26,824 nucleotides of DNA, taken from positions 1 to 26,824 of the forward strand of contig CANGYC010000002.1 of NCBI GenBank assembly GCA_947457975.1, in the 5' to 3' direction. Shown here in pieces: positions 1 to 7,224 of this stretch. Each line of letters begins with the position of its first letter. Within the stretch, counting starts at the first letter, position 1. A program made the position numbers and the translations under genes. Source of the DNA: Comamonadaceae bacterium (GTDB lineage Bacteria; Pseudomonadota; Gammaproteobacteria; Burkholderiales; Burkholderiaceae_C). Below the pieces are notes generated by a model. The model did not search any database, was not told the DNA's origin, and was given only the letters and a program-made list of their open reading frames with translations.

Positions 1-2
1 CA

Positions 3-1550
3 GGCTTGAGCGCGGGCCTGAGCGGGGTGGGCTTGGGCAAAGACAGCGGCAGCGCCAGCTCCACCACCACGGCGGGTATTTCAGGCGTTGCGGGGGATAC
101 CCAAGCCCGCACAGGCGATGCCAGCTCGAGCCTGAAGCCGATTTTTGACAAAGAAACGGTCAAAGCAGAGGTGACGGCTCAGTTATCCATTACGCAAGAG
201 TTTGGCAAGCAGGCGAGCAAAGCAGTGGGCGACTACGCAGGCGAGCAGTTCAAGAAAGCCCATAATGCCGGGGACTTGGCGGACATCGAAGCCTGGAAAG
301 AAGGCGGCAGTGCCCGAGTGGCGCTGCATACGGTGGTTGGCGGGCTCACCGGCGGCGTGCAAGGCGCATTGGGAGCCGCCGGCAGCCAAGCGGTCATCGA
401 CCGCGTAGGTCAAGCGTTCAAAGGGACTGATCTGCCAGCGGAACTTAAGGAGGCCCTGGTACTGGCGGCAGGAACAGCTGTAGGCGCAGTGGTCGGCGGG
501 GGCAGCGCGGCAGCCGCTGCCGCAGCGTTCAATGCGACTGACAACAACTACCTGTATCACTACCGGGGCAAGATCGTTGCGCGTGACAGGAATGACAACG
601 ACAAGATCATCAACCTCAGTGAAAACGATCTACGAAAACTGGCCGCCGACAACCCGGAGGTCCTCATCCAGCTGATTGCAGGCATCGGTAAAACAGATAC
701 CCCCATTCTGGTCAAAGACAGTTCTGCCCAAAACATGACAGCGAGCAGCATCCAGGATCTGACCAACCCCGTCGACAGAACAGCCATCGCAAAGGAAGCA
801 GACATGGGCTATGTGAATATCAACGGCACAGCCATGGTGTTTGTGCAAACGGGCATGGACAACACGCGCCAGGATGCAGGCGCAAGTGCGCAGGCGCTGT
901 CCAAGGTCTTGGGTGGCGTGAACACGGGCCACATTCACAACGGCACGCAAGGCCTAGACAAGGATGTGGGTGAATACCTCCCGAACAGCCTGAGCAAAAA
1001 AGACGTGATCACCGAATACACCTACCGAACGCTCAACGCACAGGGCCCCACACTTATTGCCCTGCACAGCGCAGGCAACGAGGATGCGCGCAAGGCACTG
1101 CAAGCCGGTGCACTCTACGGCCGCAGCTACGACAACCTGAGCTTTATCTCCCTGGGCTCACCCGTGAGCAGCAGCGTGATGAAGAAAAGCGTCACTGGCG
1201 CTGGCGCTAACTACCTGGGGCAGGTCAATGATTGGCGCGATCCGGTGACGTACAACAAACTATTCCTCTCTAGTTTGGGCGCTAGTGGTGCGGTTGGTGC
1301 GGTTGGTGCAGGCCAATCTGTATTGGCGGGATCTGCGGCAGGACCTTGGGGATGGATGGCCATCGGGGGAGGCGCTGTAATTTCCGGTCTACTTGGCGCG
1401 GGCAGTTACGCCGTTCAAACCTACCACCCCTTCCAACAGTACATTGCGAAGCCCCAAGCCCAATCGATCATGTTCGATTGGCTCAAGAACAACACGCTTG
1501 ATTTATCGGGGCGGGGCGTTCAATCATCGCAAGGAACCAGCACCAAGTAG
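3..1550 (+). CDS. C-terminal part of a filamentous haemagglutinin/CdiA-type secreted protein with a lipase-like effector domain (5' end outside window)
   Basis: The frame is open to the left edge, so only the last ~515 residues are visible. Counting from the TTG at 6, residues ~105-175 are Gly/Ala-rich and hydrophobic, as in the pretoxin region of CdiA/FhaB-type two-partner secreted proteins, and end in an N-A-T-D-N-N-Y-L stretch (176-183) that resembles the VENN-like border motif. The following ~330 residues look like an alpha/beta-hydrolase: a beta-strand then L-H-S-A-G-N (Ser355 as candidate nucleophile), F-I-S-L-G-S-P-V, then N-D-W-R-D-P-V (Asp412), a long Gly/Ala hydrophobic stretch (~419-470) and Y-H-P-F-Q-Q-Y (His474). 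This order Ser-Asp-His fits lipase-type toxins. GC content is lower than in all neighbours, which suggests transfer. No immunity gene follows. Seen: motifs and order. Inferred: toxin function and enzyme class. It could instead be an inactive tail. Confidence 0.72.
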   Translation, partial: GLSAGLSGVGLGKDSGSASSTTTAGISGVAGDTQARTGDASSSLKPIFDKETVKAEVTAQLSITQEFGKQASKAVGDYAGEQFKKAHNAGDLADIEAWKEGGSARVALHTVVGGLTGGVQGALGAAGSQAVIDRVGQAFKGTDLPAELKEALVLAAGTAVGAVVGGGSAAAAAAAFNATDNNYLYHYRGKIVARDRNDNDKIINLSENDLRKLAADNPEVLIQLIAGIGKTDTPILVKDSSAQNMTASSIQDLTNPVDRTAIAKEADMGYVNINGTAMVFVQTGMDNTRQDAGASAQALSKVLGGVNTGHIHNGTQGLDKDVGEYLPNSLSKKDVITEYTYRTLNAQGPTLIALHSAGNEDARKALQAGALYGRSYDNLSFISLGSPVSSSVMKKSVTGAGANYLGQVNDWRDPVTYNKLFLSSLGASGAVGAVGAGQSVLAGSAAGPWGWMAIGGGAVISGLLGAGSYAVQTYHPFQQYIAKPQAQSIMFDWLKNNTLDLSGRGVQSSQGTSTK

Positions 1551-1558
1551 CCTGCAGC

Positions 1559-2053
1559 TCAGTCCTGGAGACCGATTCGCTCCATGCCTTGCACCAGTGT
1601 CGGTGCTATTTCCCGCAAGGGCTCCAACACAAACGCACGCTCATACATGCGCGGGTGCGGCACAGTCAACTGCGGTGAATCGATGCGCGCATCCCCGTAA
1701 AGCAGCAAATCAAGATCCAGCGTGCGCGGTGCGTTACGGTAAGGTCGCTCGCGCCCGGCAAGAGCTTCCAAGCCGTTCAGAGCGCGCAGCAAGTCTGGCG
1801 CCGTTAGCTCGGTACGCAATTCGGCAACGGCATTGAAGAAGTCAGGGCTGCCTGGTGGGCAGTCCACGGGGACGGTGCGGTACATACTGGAAGACGCTAC
1901 GGCCTTGGTGGCGGGTAACTCACTGACCGCACGCAGCGCCCAGGCGAGCATCGCGGGTGCATCACCGAGATTAGCGCCCAGTCCCACGAATGCGCGCACG
2001 ACCGAGGGTGCGCGCCGGCCCGGGTCGAGCAGTTCAGCCCTGACCACCGGCAT
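1559..2053 (-). CDS. folK: 2-amino-4-hydroxy-6-hydroxymethyldihydropteridine diphosphokinase (HPPK)
   Basis: Transfers pyrophosphate from ATP to 6-hydroxymethyl-7,8-dihydropterin, the step before dihydropteroate synthase in cytoplasmic folate synthesis. The 164-residue product has the HPPK features: a start V-G-L-G-A-N-L-G-D, the pair Y-R-T-V-P-V and D-F-F-N-A-V, the signature R-T-L-D-L-D-L-L-L-Y-G, and T-V-P-H-P-R-M downstream. The frame stays open further upstream inside pcnB, but homology begins only near the ATG at 2053, which I chose; it gives a normal family length with a ~17-residue N-terminal lead. It overlaps the end of pcnB by 20 bases and is the last gene of the hda-HAD-pcnB-folK run, so translational coupling is likely. 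It converges on the haemagglutinin-type gene with an 8-base gap. Confidence 0.95.
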   Translation of the reverse strand: MPVVRAELLDPGRRAPSVVRAFVGLGANLGDAPAMLAWALRAVSELPATKAVASSSMYRTVPVDCPPGSPDFFNAVAELRTELTAPDLLRALNGLEALAGRERPYRNAPRTLDLDLLLYGDARIDSPQLTVPHPRMYERAFVLEPLREIAPTLVQGMERIGLQD

Positions 2054-3608
2054 CACCTGCCGAGGCGCCGTCGCTGCCCCCACTGCGCGGCTTGCGGCGG
2101 CGGCGGCGCTTGCGCGGCGCGTCGCCATCGGCAGCGGGCTCCGAAGGCGCGCCTTCGCCGGCGTCCACCACCGCAGCTTCTCCCTCGAGAGGCTCGCTCT
2201 TGCGGCGCACCCGGCTGCGGGCCGGACGCTGGCCTTGTTCGTGTCGCAGGGCATCGACCATGTCCTGCCGGTCAGCGTCACTGGCCAGGGAGAAGCGTTC
2301 CCACCATTCAGCCAGGTCCATCTCGACCTCGCCCGTCTGCGCACGCAGGCGCAGGAAGTCAAAGCCAGCGCGAAAGCGCGGCTGCTCGACCAGGGTGAAG
2401 GGGGCATTGCCCACGCGCTTTTCAAAGCGTGGCTGCATGACCCAGATCTCGCGCATGTCGGTACCCAACTTGCCGCGGCCCGAGACATCGCCGATGCGTG
2501 AATCAAAAGCGGCGTCGATGGCGTCGTGCAGGGCAGGCATGACGTGCTCGCCCTTGCCGCATCGTTTGTCCCAGCCCTGCCGCACGTCGGGCCAGAGCAC
2601 GCAGGACAGCAAGAAGCTGGGCGCCACGGGCTTGCCTTCGCCCACCCGGCGGTCGGTATCCTGCAGGGCCAGGCGCAGGAAGGGCTGGCCGGCGGTGGCG
2701 ACGATCACGTCGAGCAGCGGGTAGATGCCTTTTTCCAGGCCCATCTGCTTGAGCTGCTCGATGGTGGCCAGGGCATGGCCGGTCTGCAAGAGCTTGAGCA
2801 TCTCGTCAAAGAGGCGCGACTGCGGCACGTCGGCCAGCAGCGCCTTCATCTGGCGGATGGGGCTGGCGCTCTTGTCCTCGAGCTTGAAGCCCAGGCCACT
2901 GAGCTTGGCGGCAAAGCGCACGGCCCGGATGATGCGCACCGGGTCCTCGCGGTAGCGCGTGGCCGGGTCGCCGATCATGCGCAGCACGCGCTTTTTGACG
3001 TCGCGGATGCCCTGGTGGTAGTCGACCACGATCTGCGATTCGGGGTCGTAGTACATGGCGTTGATGGTGAAGTCACGGCGGGCAGCGTCGTGCTCCATGG
3101 AGCCCCAGACGTTGTCGCGCAGCACGCGGCCGGAGGCGTCCACCGCGTGCTTCATGCCGGAGAGCTCGCCCTTGCTGGTGCGCTCGTTGCCGCCAACCTG
3201 CTCGGCCTGCGCGCTGTCGAGGTGGGCGCGGAAGGTGGAGACCTCGATCACCTCATGCTCACGGCCGCGGCCGTAGATCACGTGCACGATGCGAAAGCGC
3301 CGCCCGATGATGAAGGCACGGCGAAACAGGTTCTTCACCTGCTCGGGCGTGGCGTTGGTGGCCACGTCGAAGTCTTTGGGCCGCAGGCCCACCAGCAGGT
3401 CGCGCACGGCGCCGCCCACGATGTAGGCCTCAAAGCCGGCGTCCTTGAGCGTGTGCACCACGTCAATGGCGCGGTCGTCCACCAGCGAGCGGTCGATGCC
3501 GTGCTCGGCCAGCCCGACCTCCATGCGCTTGCCGTAAGGCGACTTGGACGCGCGGCCGCCGGCGGCGCCGGACTTGCCCAGAAGTTTGTCGATGAGTGTC
3601 TTGATCAT
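2034..3608 (-). CDS. pcnB: Poly(A) polymerase I
   Basis: Adds 3' poly(A) tails to RNA and so promotes decay by exonucleases. The 524-residue protein has the class II nucleotidyltransferase head: G-G-A-V-R-D at 65-70 and the metal-binding D-F-D at 79-81, then R-R-F-R-I-V-H-V around 103-110, which favours PcnB over CCA-adding enzyme. The RNA-binding middle follows (R-D-F-T-I-N-A-M-Y-Y, R-Y-R-E-D-P-V-R-I-I-R-A-V-R-F-A). The C-terminus is a low-complexity basic tail with a run of Arg/Lys and then Gly/Ser. The ATG at 3608 overlaps the stop of the upstream HAD gene as ATGA; the frame extends to 3791 but that part lies inside the HAD gene and has no PcnB character. The end overlaps folK by 20 bases. 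Confidence 0.95.
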   Translation of the reverse strand: MIKTLIDKLLGKSGAAGGRASKSPYGKRMEVGLAEHGIDRSLVDDRAIDVVHTLKDAGFEAYIVGGAVRDLLVGLRPKDFDVATNATPEQVKNLFRRAFIIGRRFRIVHVIYGRGREHEVIEVSTFRAHLDSAQAEQVGGNERTSKGELSGMKHAVDASGRVLRDNVWGSMEHDAARRDFTINAMYYDPESQIVVDYHQGIRDVKKRVLRMIGDPATRYREDPVRIIRAVRFAAKLSGLGFKLEDKSASPIRQMKALLADVPQSRLFDEMLKLLQTGHALATIEQLKQMGLEKGIYPLLDVIVATAGQPFLRLALQDTDRRVGEGKPVAPSFLLSCVLWPDVRQGWDKRCGKGEHVMPALHDAIDAAFDSRIGDVSGRGKLGTDMREIWVMQPRFEKRVGNAPFTLVEQPRFRAGFDFLRLRAQTGEVEMDLAEWWERFSLASDADRQDMVDALRHEQGQRPARSRVRRKSEPLEGEAAVVDAGEGAPSEPAADGDAPRKRRRRRKPRSGGSDGASAGDAGGQG

Positions 3609-4288
3609 GGGGATTCGGGAAACAGGTCCAGGATGCGCCAGCCCCGCTCCTGCGCCAGGGCGCGAAGCTTGGGGTCGGGGTTGGTGGCCACCGGGTGCGT
3701 GACTTTTTCTAAAAGGGCCAGGTCGTTCATCGAGTCGGTATAGAAGGTGCTCTCGACATCGGCCCAGTCCAGGCTGCGGGCGGCCAGCCACTCGTTCATG
3801 CGCTTGACCTTGCCGTGGCGGGCCGAGGGCGTGCCCACGATCTCACCGGTGACGCGGCCATCGGCCAGGCGCTCCAGCTGAACGGCGATGAGTTCACTCA
3901 CACCAAAGCGCGCAGCGATCGGGCGGGTGACGAAGTCGTTGGTGGCGGTGACGATAAGCACCTCATGGCCTGCGCCCTGGTGCTGGCGCACCAGGTCCAG
4001 CGCCTGGGGCTTGAGCGCCGGGTGGATGACTTGGGCCATGAACTGCGCATGCGCGGCCTCGGCCTTGGCGGGGCCCTGCTCGCGGATGGCCTGGGTGGCA
4101 AAGCGCACGTAGTCATGAATGTCCAGGGTGCCGGCGCGGTAATGCTCGAAATACTCGGCGTTGCGGCGCTTGAACTCGGTGGCATCGCACCAGCCTAGGC
4201 GGATGGTGAACTCGCCCCACTCGAAATCGGAGTCGAGCGGCAGCAAGGTGTGGTCCAGGTCAAAGAGGGCCAGGTGGCGCTTGGTCAT
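3605..4288 (-). CDS. HAD-superfamily IB phosphatase (phosphoserine phosphatase-like)
   Basis: A 227-residue cytoplasmic hydrolase of the HAD superfamily, subfamily IB. All four motifs are visible: motif I D-L-D-H-T at 10-14 (Asp10 nucleophile, Asp12 general acid), motif II at V-T-A-T (113-116), motif III Lys160 in G-K-V, and motif IV Y-T-D-S-M-N-D-L (Asp185 and Asp189). The helical cap between motifs I and II (about 20-100) is typical of the SerB-like IB group. The real substrate cannot be read from the sequence; phosphoserine or another small phosphomonoester are possible. It starts with an ATGA overlap to the stop of hda (4288/4285) and ends with an ATGA overlap to pcnB, so the three genes are probably translationally coupled. 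Confidence 0.9.
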   Translation of the reverse strand: MTKRHLALFDLDHTLLPLDSDFEWGEFTIRLGWCDATEFKRRNAEYFEHYRAGTLDIHDYVRFATQAIREQGPAKAEAAHAQFMAQVIHPALKPQALDLVRQHQGAGHEVLIVTATNDFVTRPIAARFGVSELIAVQLERLADGRVTGEIVGTPSARHGKVKRMNEWLAARSLDWADVESTFYTDSMNDLALLEKVTHPVATNPDPKLRALAQERGWRILDLFPESP

Positions 4289-4971
4289 TCGCTCTCCAGC
4301 ATGGACTTGATCAGCGGGATGGTGATGGCGCGCTGGGTCTGCAGGGAATAACCATCCAAGCGGTCCAGCAGCTGGGTGAGGCTGGCCAGGTCGCGGGAAA
4401 AGCGGCTGAGGATGTAGTCCATTACGTCGTCGCCCAGGAGCACGCCGCGTGCATCGGACTGCTGGCGCAGCACGGCGCGGCGCTCGGCGTCGGTGAGCGC
4501 CTGCAGGTGGAACACATGGCCCCAGCCCAGACGCGAACGCAGGTCGTCGCGGAGTTTCAGGTCGGCCGGCGGCAGGCTGCCCGAGCCCAGTACACCGCAG
4601 GGGCGACCGTCCTGGCGGCTCAGGGCATTGACGAACCAATTGAAGGCGGCATGCTGCTGCACGGCGGTGTAGAGGTGGCAGTCGTCCATGAGCACCGCGT
4701 CCCAGCGCTCGTCGAAGGCCGGCGGCTCGGCCAAACTGGCGTCCATCCAACCGACCTGGGCGCCCTGCTCGCGCAAGGCCTGGGCCGTGGCCAGCAGCAG
4801 GTGAGACTTGCCGCTGCCGGCCTCGCCCCAGAGGTAGATGGGAACGGGGCTGCGCGGCTGGCTGCCTACCCACAGCTGCAGGTGTTTGAGCGCGGCCTCA
4901 TTGGGGCCGGCGAAAAAATTGGAAAACGAAGGGGCCGAGGCCAGGCCGATGTCCAGGACGATCTGCTTCAT
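4285..4971 (-). CDS. hda: DnaA regulatory inactivator Hda
   Basis: A 228-residue AAA+ protein homologous to the ATPase part of DnaA. Known Hda proteins bind the DNA polymerase sliding clamp and stimulate ATP hydrolysis on DnaA, which prevents re-initiation of replication. Visible are a short N-terminal Q-I-V-L-D-I stretch that could be the clamp-binding motif, Walker A G-E-A-G-S-G-K-S at 49-56 and Walker B A-V-L-M-D-D at 92-97, a sensor-type R-S-R-L-G-W-G and a C-terminal helical lid. It is far too short for DnaA and lacks the DNA-binding domain IV. The ATG at 4971 fits the family length. It is the first gene of the hda-HAD-pcnB-folK run and is divergent from purM across a 171-base gap. Confidence 0.92.
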   Translation of the reverse strand: MKQIVLDIGLASAPSFSNFFAGPNEAALKHLQLWVGSQPRSPVPIYLWGEAGSGKSHLLLATAQALREQGAQVGWMDASLAEPPAFDERWDAVLMDDCHLYTAVQQHAAFNWFVNALSRQDGRPCGVLGSGSLPPADLKLRDDLRSRLGWGHVFHLQALTDAERRAVLRQQSDARGVLLGDDVMDYILSRFSRDLASLTQLLDRLDGYSLQTQRAITIPLIKSMLESE

Positions 4972-5042
4972 GCCTGCCGCGAAAAGGGGCCGATTGGGGG
5001 TGAGGAAGGGGACGTGGTCAAGGAGCGACAGGGGTGAACCCT

Positions 5043-5063
5043 TAGAATCTTGTCTCGATTCTA
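5043..5063. promoter_or_regulatory. Inverted repeat TAGAATC-N7-GATTCTA between hda and purM
   Basis: Perfect 7-base arms (5043-5049 and 5057-5063) around a 7-base spacer lie about 80 bases before purM and about 70 before hda. Each arm contains TAGAAT, a -10-like hexamer, once on each strand. I see no matching -35 element, and the arms do not resemble the E. coli PurR operator. It may be an operator or overlapping divergent -10 elements; function is inferred only from position. Confidence 0.35.
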
Positions 5064-5142
5064 TCGGCTCGCCCTTTGCTGCCCCGGGCGGGCTTTGTCT
5101 GCCACCTGGGCGCCCTCTCCTGGCGCCACCCCATCCGATCCC

Positions 5143-6174
5143 ATGAGCACCACCCCCCTTTCGTACAAAGACGCCGGCGTTGACATTGACGCAGGCGACG
5201 CCCTGGTCGAGCGCATCAAGCCCCTGGCCAAGAAGACCATGCGCGAAGGCGTGCTGGCCGGCATCGGGGGCTTCGGCGCGCTCTTCGAGGTGCCCAAGCG
5301 ATACAAAGAGCCGGTGCTGGTTTCGGGCACCGACGGCGTGGGCACCAAGCTCAAGCTGGCGTTTGAATGGCAGATGCATGACACCGTGGGCATCGACCTG
5401 GTGGCCATGAGCGTCAACGACGTGCTGGTGCAGGGCGCCGAGCCGCTGTTCTTCTTGGACTACTTTGCCTGCGGCAAGCTGGACGTGGACACCGCCGCCG
5501 CCGTGGTGGGTGGCATTGCCCGGGGCTGCGAGCTCTCGGGCTGCGCCCTGATTGGCGGTGAAACCGCCGAAATGCCCGGCATGTACCCGGCTGGCGAATA
5601 CGACCTCGCCGGCTTTGCCGTGGGCGCGGTGGAAAAAAGCAAGATCCTCACCGGCCAGAGCGTGGCCGCCGGCGACGTGGTGCTGGGCCTGGCCTCCAGC
5701 GGCGTGCACTCCAACGGTTTTTCACTGGTGCGCAAGTGCATCGAGCGCGCCGGCACCCAGTTGCCCACCACGCTCGATGGCAAGCCCTTCAAGCAAGCCG
5801 TGATGGCGCCCACGCGCCTGTACGTGAAAAGCGTGTTGGGCGCGCTGGCCCAGCACCCCATCAAGGCGCTGGCCCACATCACCGGTGGCGGCCTGCTGGA
5901 GAACATCCCGCGCGTGCTGCCCGAAGGCATGGCGGCGCACCTGGTCAAGGGCAGCTGGCCGCAGACCGAGCTGTTCGCCTGGCTGCAGAAGACGGCTGCC
6001 ATCGACGACCACGAGATGAACCGCACCTTCAACAACGGCATCGGCATGGTGGTGGTGGTGGCCGCAGCTGAGGCCGCAGCCACAGCCCAGACGCTGCGCG
6101 CCGCCGGCGAGCAGGTGTACGAGATCGGCCGCATCGCGCCCCGCGGCTCAGACGAGGCCGTGCTGGTGCGCTGA
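5143..6174 (+). CDS. purM: Phosphoribosylformylglycinamidine cyclo-ligase (AIR synthetase)
   Basis: Closes the imidazole ring of aminoimidazole ribonucleotide from FGAM with ATP, the fifth step of purine synthesis. The product is 343 residues, close to the family's ~345. Family motifs are present in order: S-Y-K-D-A-G-V-D-I near the start, G-T-D-G-V-G-T-K at 62-69, D-L-V-A-M-S-V-N-D, the [11 protein letters not shown] loop, [12 protein letters not shown] and H-I-T-G-G-G-L. The frame is open upstream to 5050, but the ATG at 5143 gives the usual PurM N-terminus. It is a single-gene unit divergent from hda and followed within 22 bases by an intrinsic terminator. Confidence 0.97.
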   Translation: MSTTPLSYKDAGVDIDAGDALVERIKPLAKKTMREGVLAGIGGFGALFEVPKRYKEPVLVSGTDGVGTKLKLAFEWQMHDTVGIDLVAMSVNDVLVQGAEPLFFLDYFACGKLDVDTAAAVVGGIARGCELSGCALIGGETAEMPGMYPAGEYDLAGFAVGAVEKSKILTGQSVAAGDVVLGLASSGVHSNGFSLVRKCIERAGTQLPTTLDGKPFKQAVMAPTRLYVKSVLGALAQHPIKALAHITGGGLLENIPRVLPEGMAAHLVKGSWPQTELFAWLQKTAAIDDHEMNRTFNNGIGMVVVVAAAEAAATAQTLRAAGEQVYEIGRIAPRGSDEAVLVR

Positions 6175-6195
6175 ACGCCCCCTCTGCACCGAACA

Positions 6196-6221
6196 AGAGC
6201 GCCTGCCGGCGCTCTTTTTTT
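6196..6221 (+). terminator. Intrinsic terminator of purM
   Basis: A perfect 8-base stem AGAGCGCC / GGCGCTCT with a 4-base loop (TGCC) is followed directly by a run of T (6216-6221). It begins 22 bases after the purM stop and ends transcription ahead of the convergent lipoprotein peptidase gene. Confidence 0.92.
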
Positions 6222-6240
6222 GCCTTGGCTTTACCCTGGT

Positions 6241-7221
6241 TCAGGAGGGCGAACCGGCCGGCGCAGGACGCCGCATGAGCACCTGCTCCTGCAGGCTGCG
6301 GTAGCGCGCCAGGCGCGGGCCGCCCAGGCGCACGGCCTGTTCAATGGCTTCGGCCGCCTCGTCCCAGCGCATCTGCTCAAAGCGCACCTGCGCCAGGTTG
6401 TTCCAGGCATCAGCGAAATCGGGCGCCAGGGCGGTGGCCGCCTCGAAAGCCAGACCCGCGTCATCCAGCCGGCCCTGGGCATACAGGGCATTGCCCAGGC
6501 CCAGCCAGCCGCCAGGCTCTTCCGGCCAAGCCATCACGGCCGTCTCATAGGCCTGCCCGGCCGCCGCCGGGTGAACGCGCTCGAGCGCAGCCGCCGCCTG
6601 CAGCCAGGGCAAGGGCTGGGCGTGCGCAGGCAAACGTGACGGCGGCAGGGCCAGCATGGCCCAGTGGCGGCCGCGGGCCCAGGTGCGCTCGAAGGTGCGC
6701 AAGGACATGGCCATGCGCTCGTTCAAGCCGGAATGCAGCCAAATGGTTTGCGTGGGCATCTCGTAGCCAACCACCACCGCGTAGTGCCACAGGGGAGCCC
6801 AGGGCAGCGAGAGGTTCTGCAGCACCACCACCGGCTGGCCGTCCGCCACCTGCCTGAGCAACTCGTGCAGTTGCGGCGCCAGCGTCCAGGCCACCAAGCC
6901 CTGGCGGCGCGTGGCGGCCAGCATCTCCAGCTGTAGCGAGCCCTGGCGCTCGGGCAGGAAGACCTGCGGCCTGAGTTCCTCGGGCGTGACCGGCACGCCC
7001 GCAAACTGCGCCACCATGGCCAGCGACGCAGGGCCACATTGGTAGTCCTCCCTGGGAAAGAAGGGCACCTCAAGCACCTGGGCGGTGGGCGGCAGGTCAG
7101 TGGGTACTTGCTGCAGCAGCCCGGAAAGCTGTGGCGTGGCGCAGCCGGTCAGCAGCGCACACAGGATAAAGGTAAGGGCCCGGGCAAGCCCCAGGCCCGG
7201 AGGAATGAAGGCCCGCCCCAC
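6241..7221 (-). CDS. PA2778-family C39-like cysteine peptidase lipoprotein with TPR repeats
   Basis: A 326-residue exported protein. An N-terminal hydrophobic segment ends in L-T-G-C (lipobox, Cys27), so it is probably a lipoprotein. A papain-fold C39-like domain follows: Y-Q-C-G-P-A-S-L-A at 60-68 (Cys62 as nucleophile) and L-W-H-Y-A-V-V-V-G-Y (His146). Residues ~205-315 form tetratricopeptide-like repeats (G-W-L-G-L-G-N-A-L-Y, A-W-N-N-L-A-Q-V-R-F). C39 domains usually cut after double glycine in bacteriocin leaders, but here the domain is not part of an ABC transporter, so the substrate is unknown. The start is a GTG at 7221, four bases from the end of the upstream PA2779-family gene; the two are surely co-transcribed. 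The third catalytic residue is not obvious to me. Confidence 0.85.
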   Translation of the reverse strand: MGRAFIPPGLGLARALTFILCALLTGCATPQLSGLLQQVPTDLPPTAQVLEVPFFPREDYQCGPASLAMVAQFAGVPVTPEELRPQVFLPERQGSLQLEMLAATRRQGLVAWTLAPQLHELLRQVADGQPVVVLQNLSLPWAPLWHYAVVVGYEMPTQTIWLHSGLNERMAMSLRTFERTWARGRHWAMLALPPSRLPAHAQPLPWLQAAAALERVHPAAAGQAYETAVMAWPEEPGGWLGLGNALYAQGRLDDAGLAFEAATALAPDFADAWNNLAQVRFEQMRWDEAAEAIEQAVRLGGPRLARYRSLQEQVLMRRPAPAGSPS

Positions 7222-7224
7222 CGC

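Noticed and set aside
1393..1836. Plus-strand 147-codon frame that could have been an immunity gene for the toxin-like tail
   Set aside because: It begins inside the tail and runs antisense through folK, with Arg/Pro/Ser-rich shadow composition and no plausible start signal.
2060..2125. GC-rich repeated GGCGGCGGC stretch
   Set aside because: It encodes the Arg/Lys-rich tail of PcnB and is codon-driven low complexity, not an independent repeat element.
2526..3743. 405-codon plus-strand open frame opposite pcnB
   Set aside because: Antisense shadow; pcnB on the other strand has clear catalytic motifs.
3609..3791. N-terminal extension of pcnB
   Set aside because: The extra residues overlap the HAD gene and have no PcnB similarity; the ATGA overlap at 3608 is the better start.
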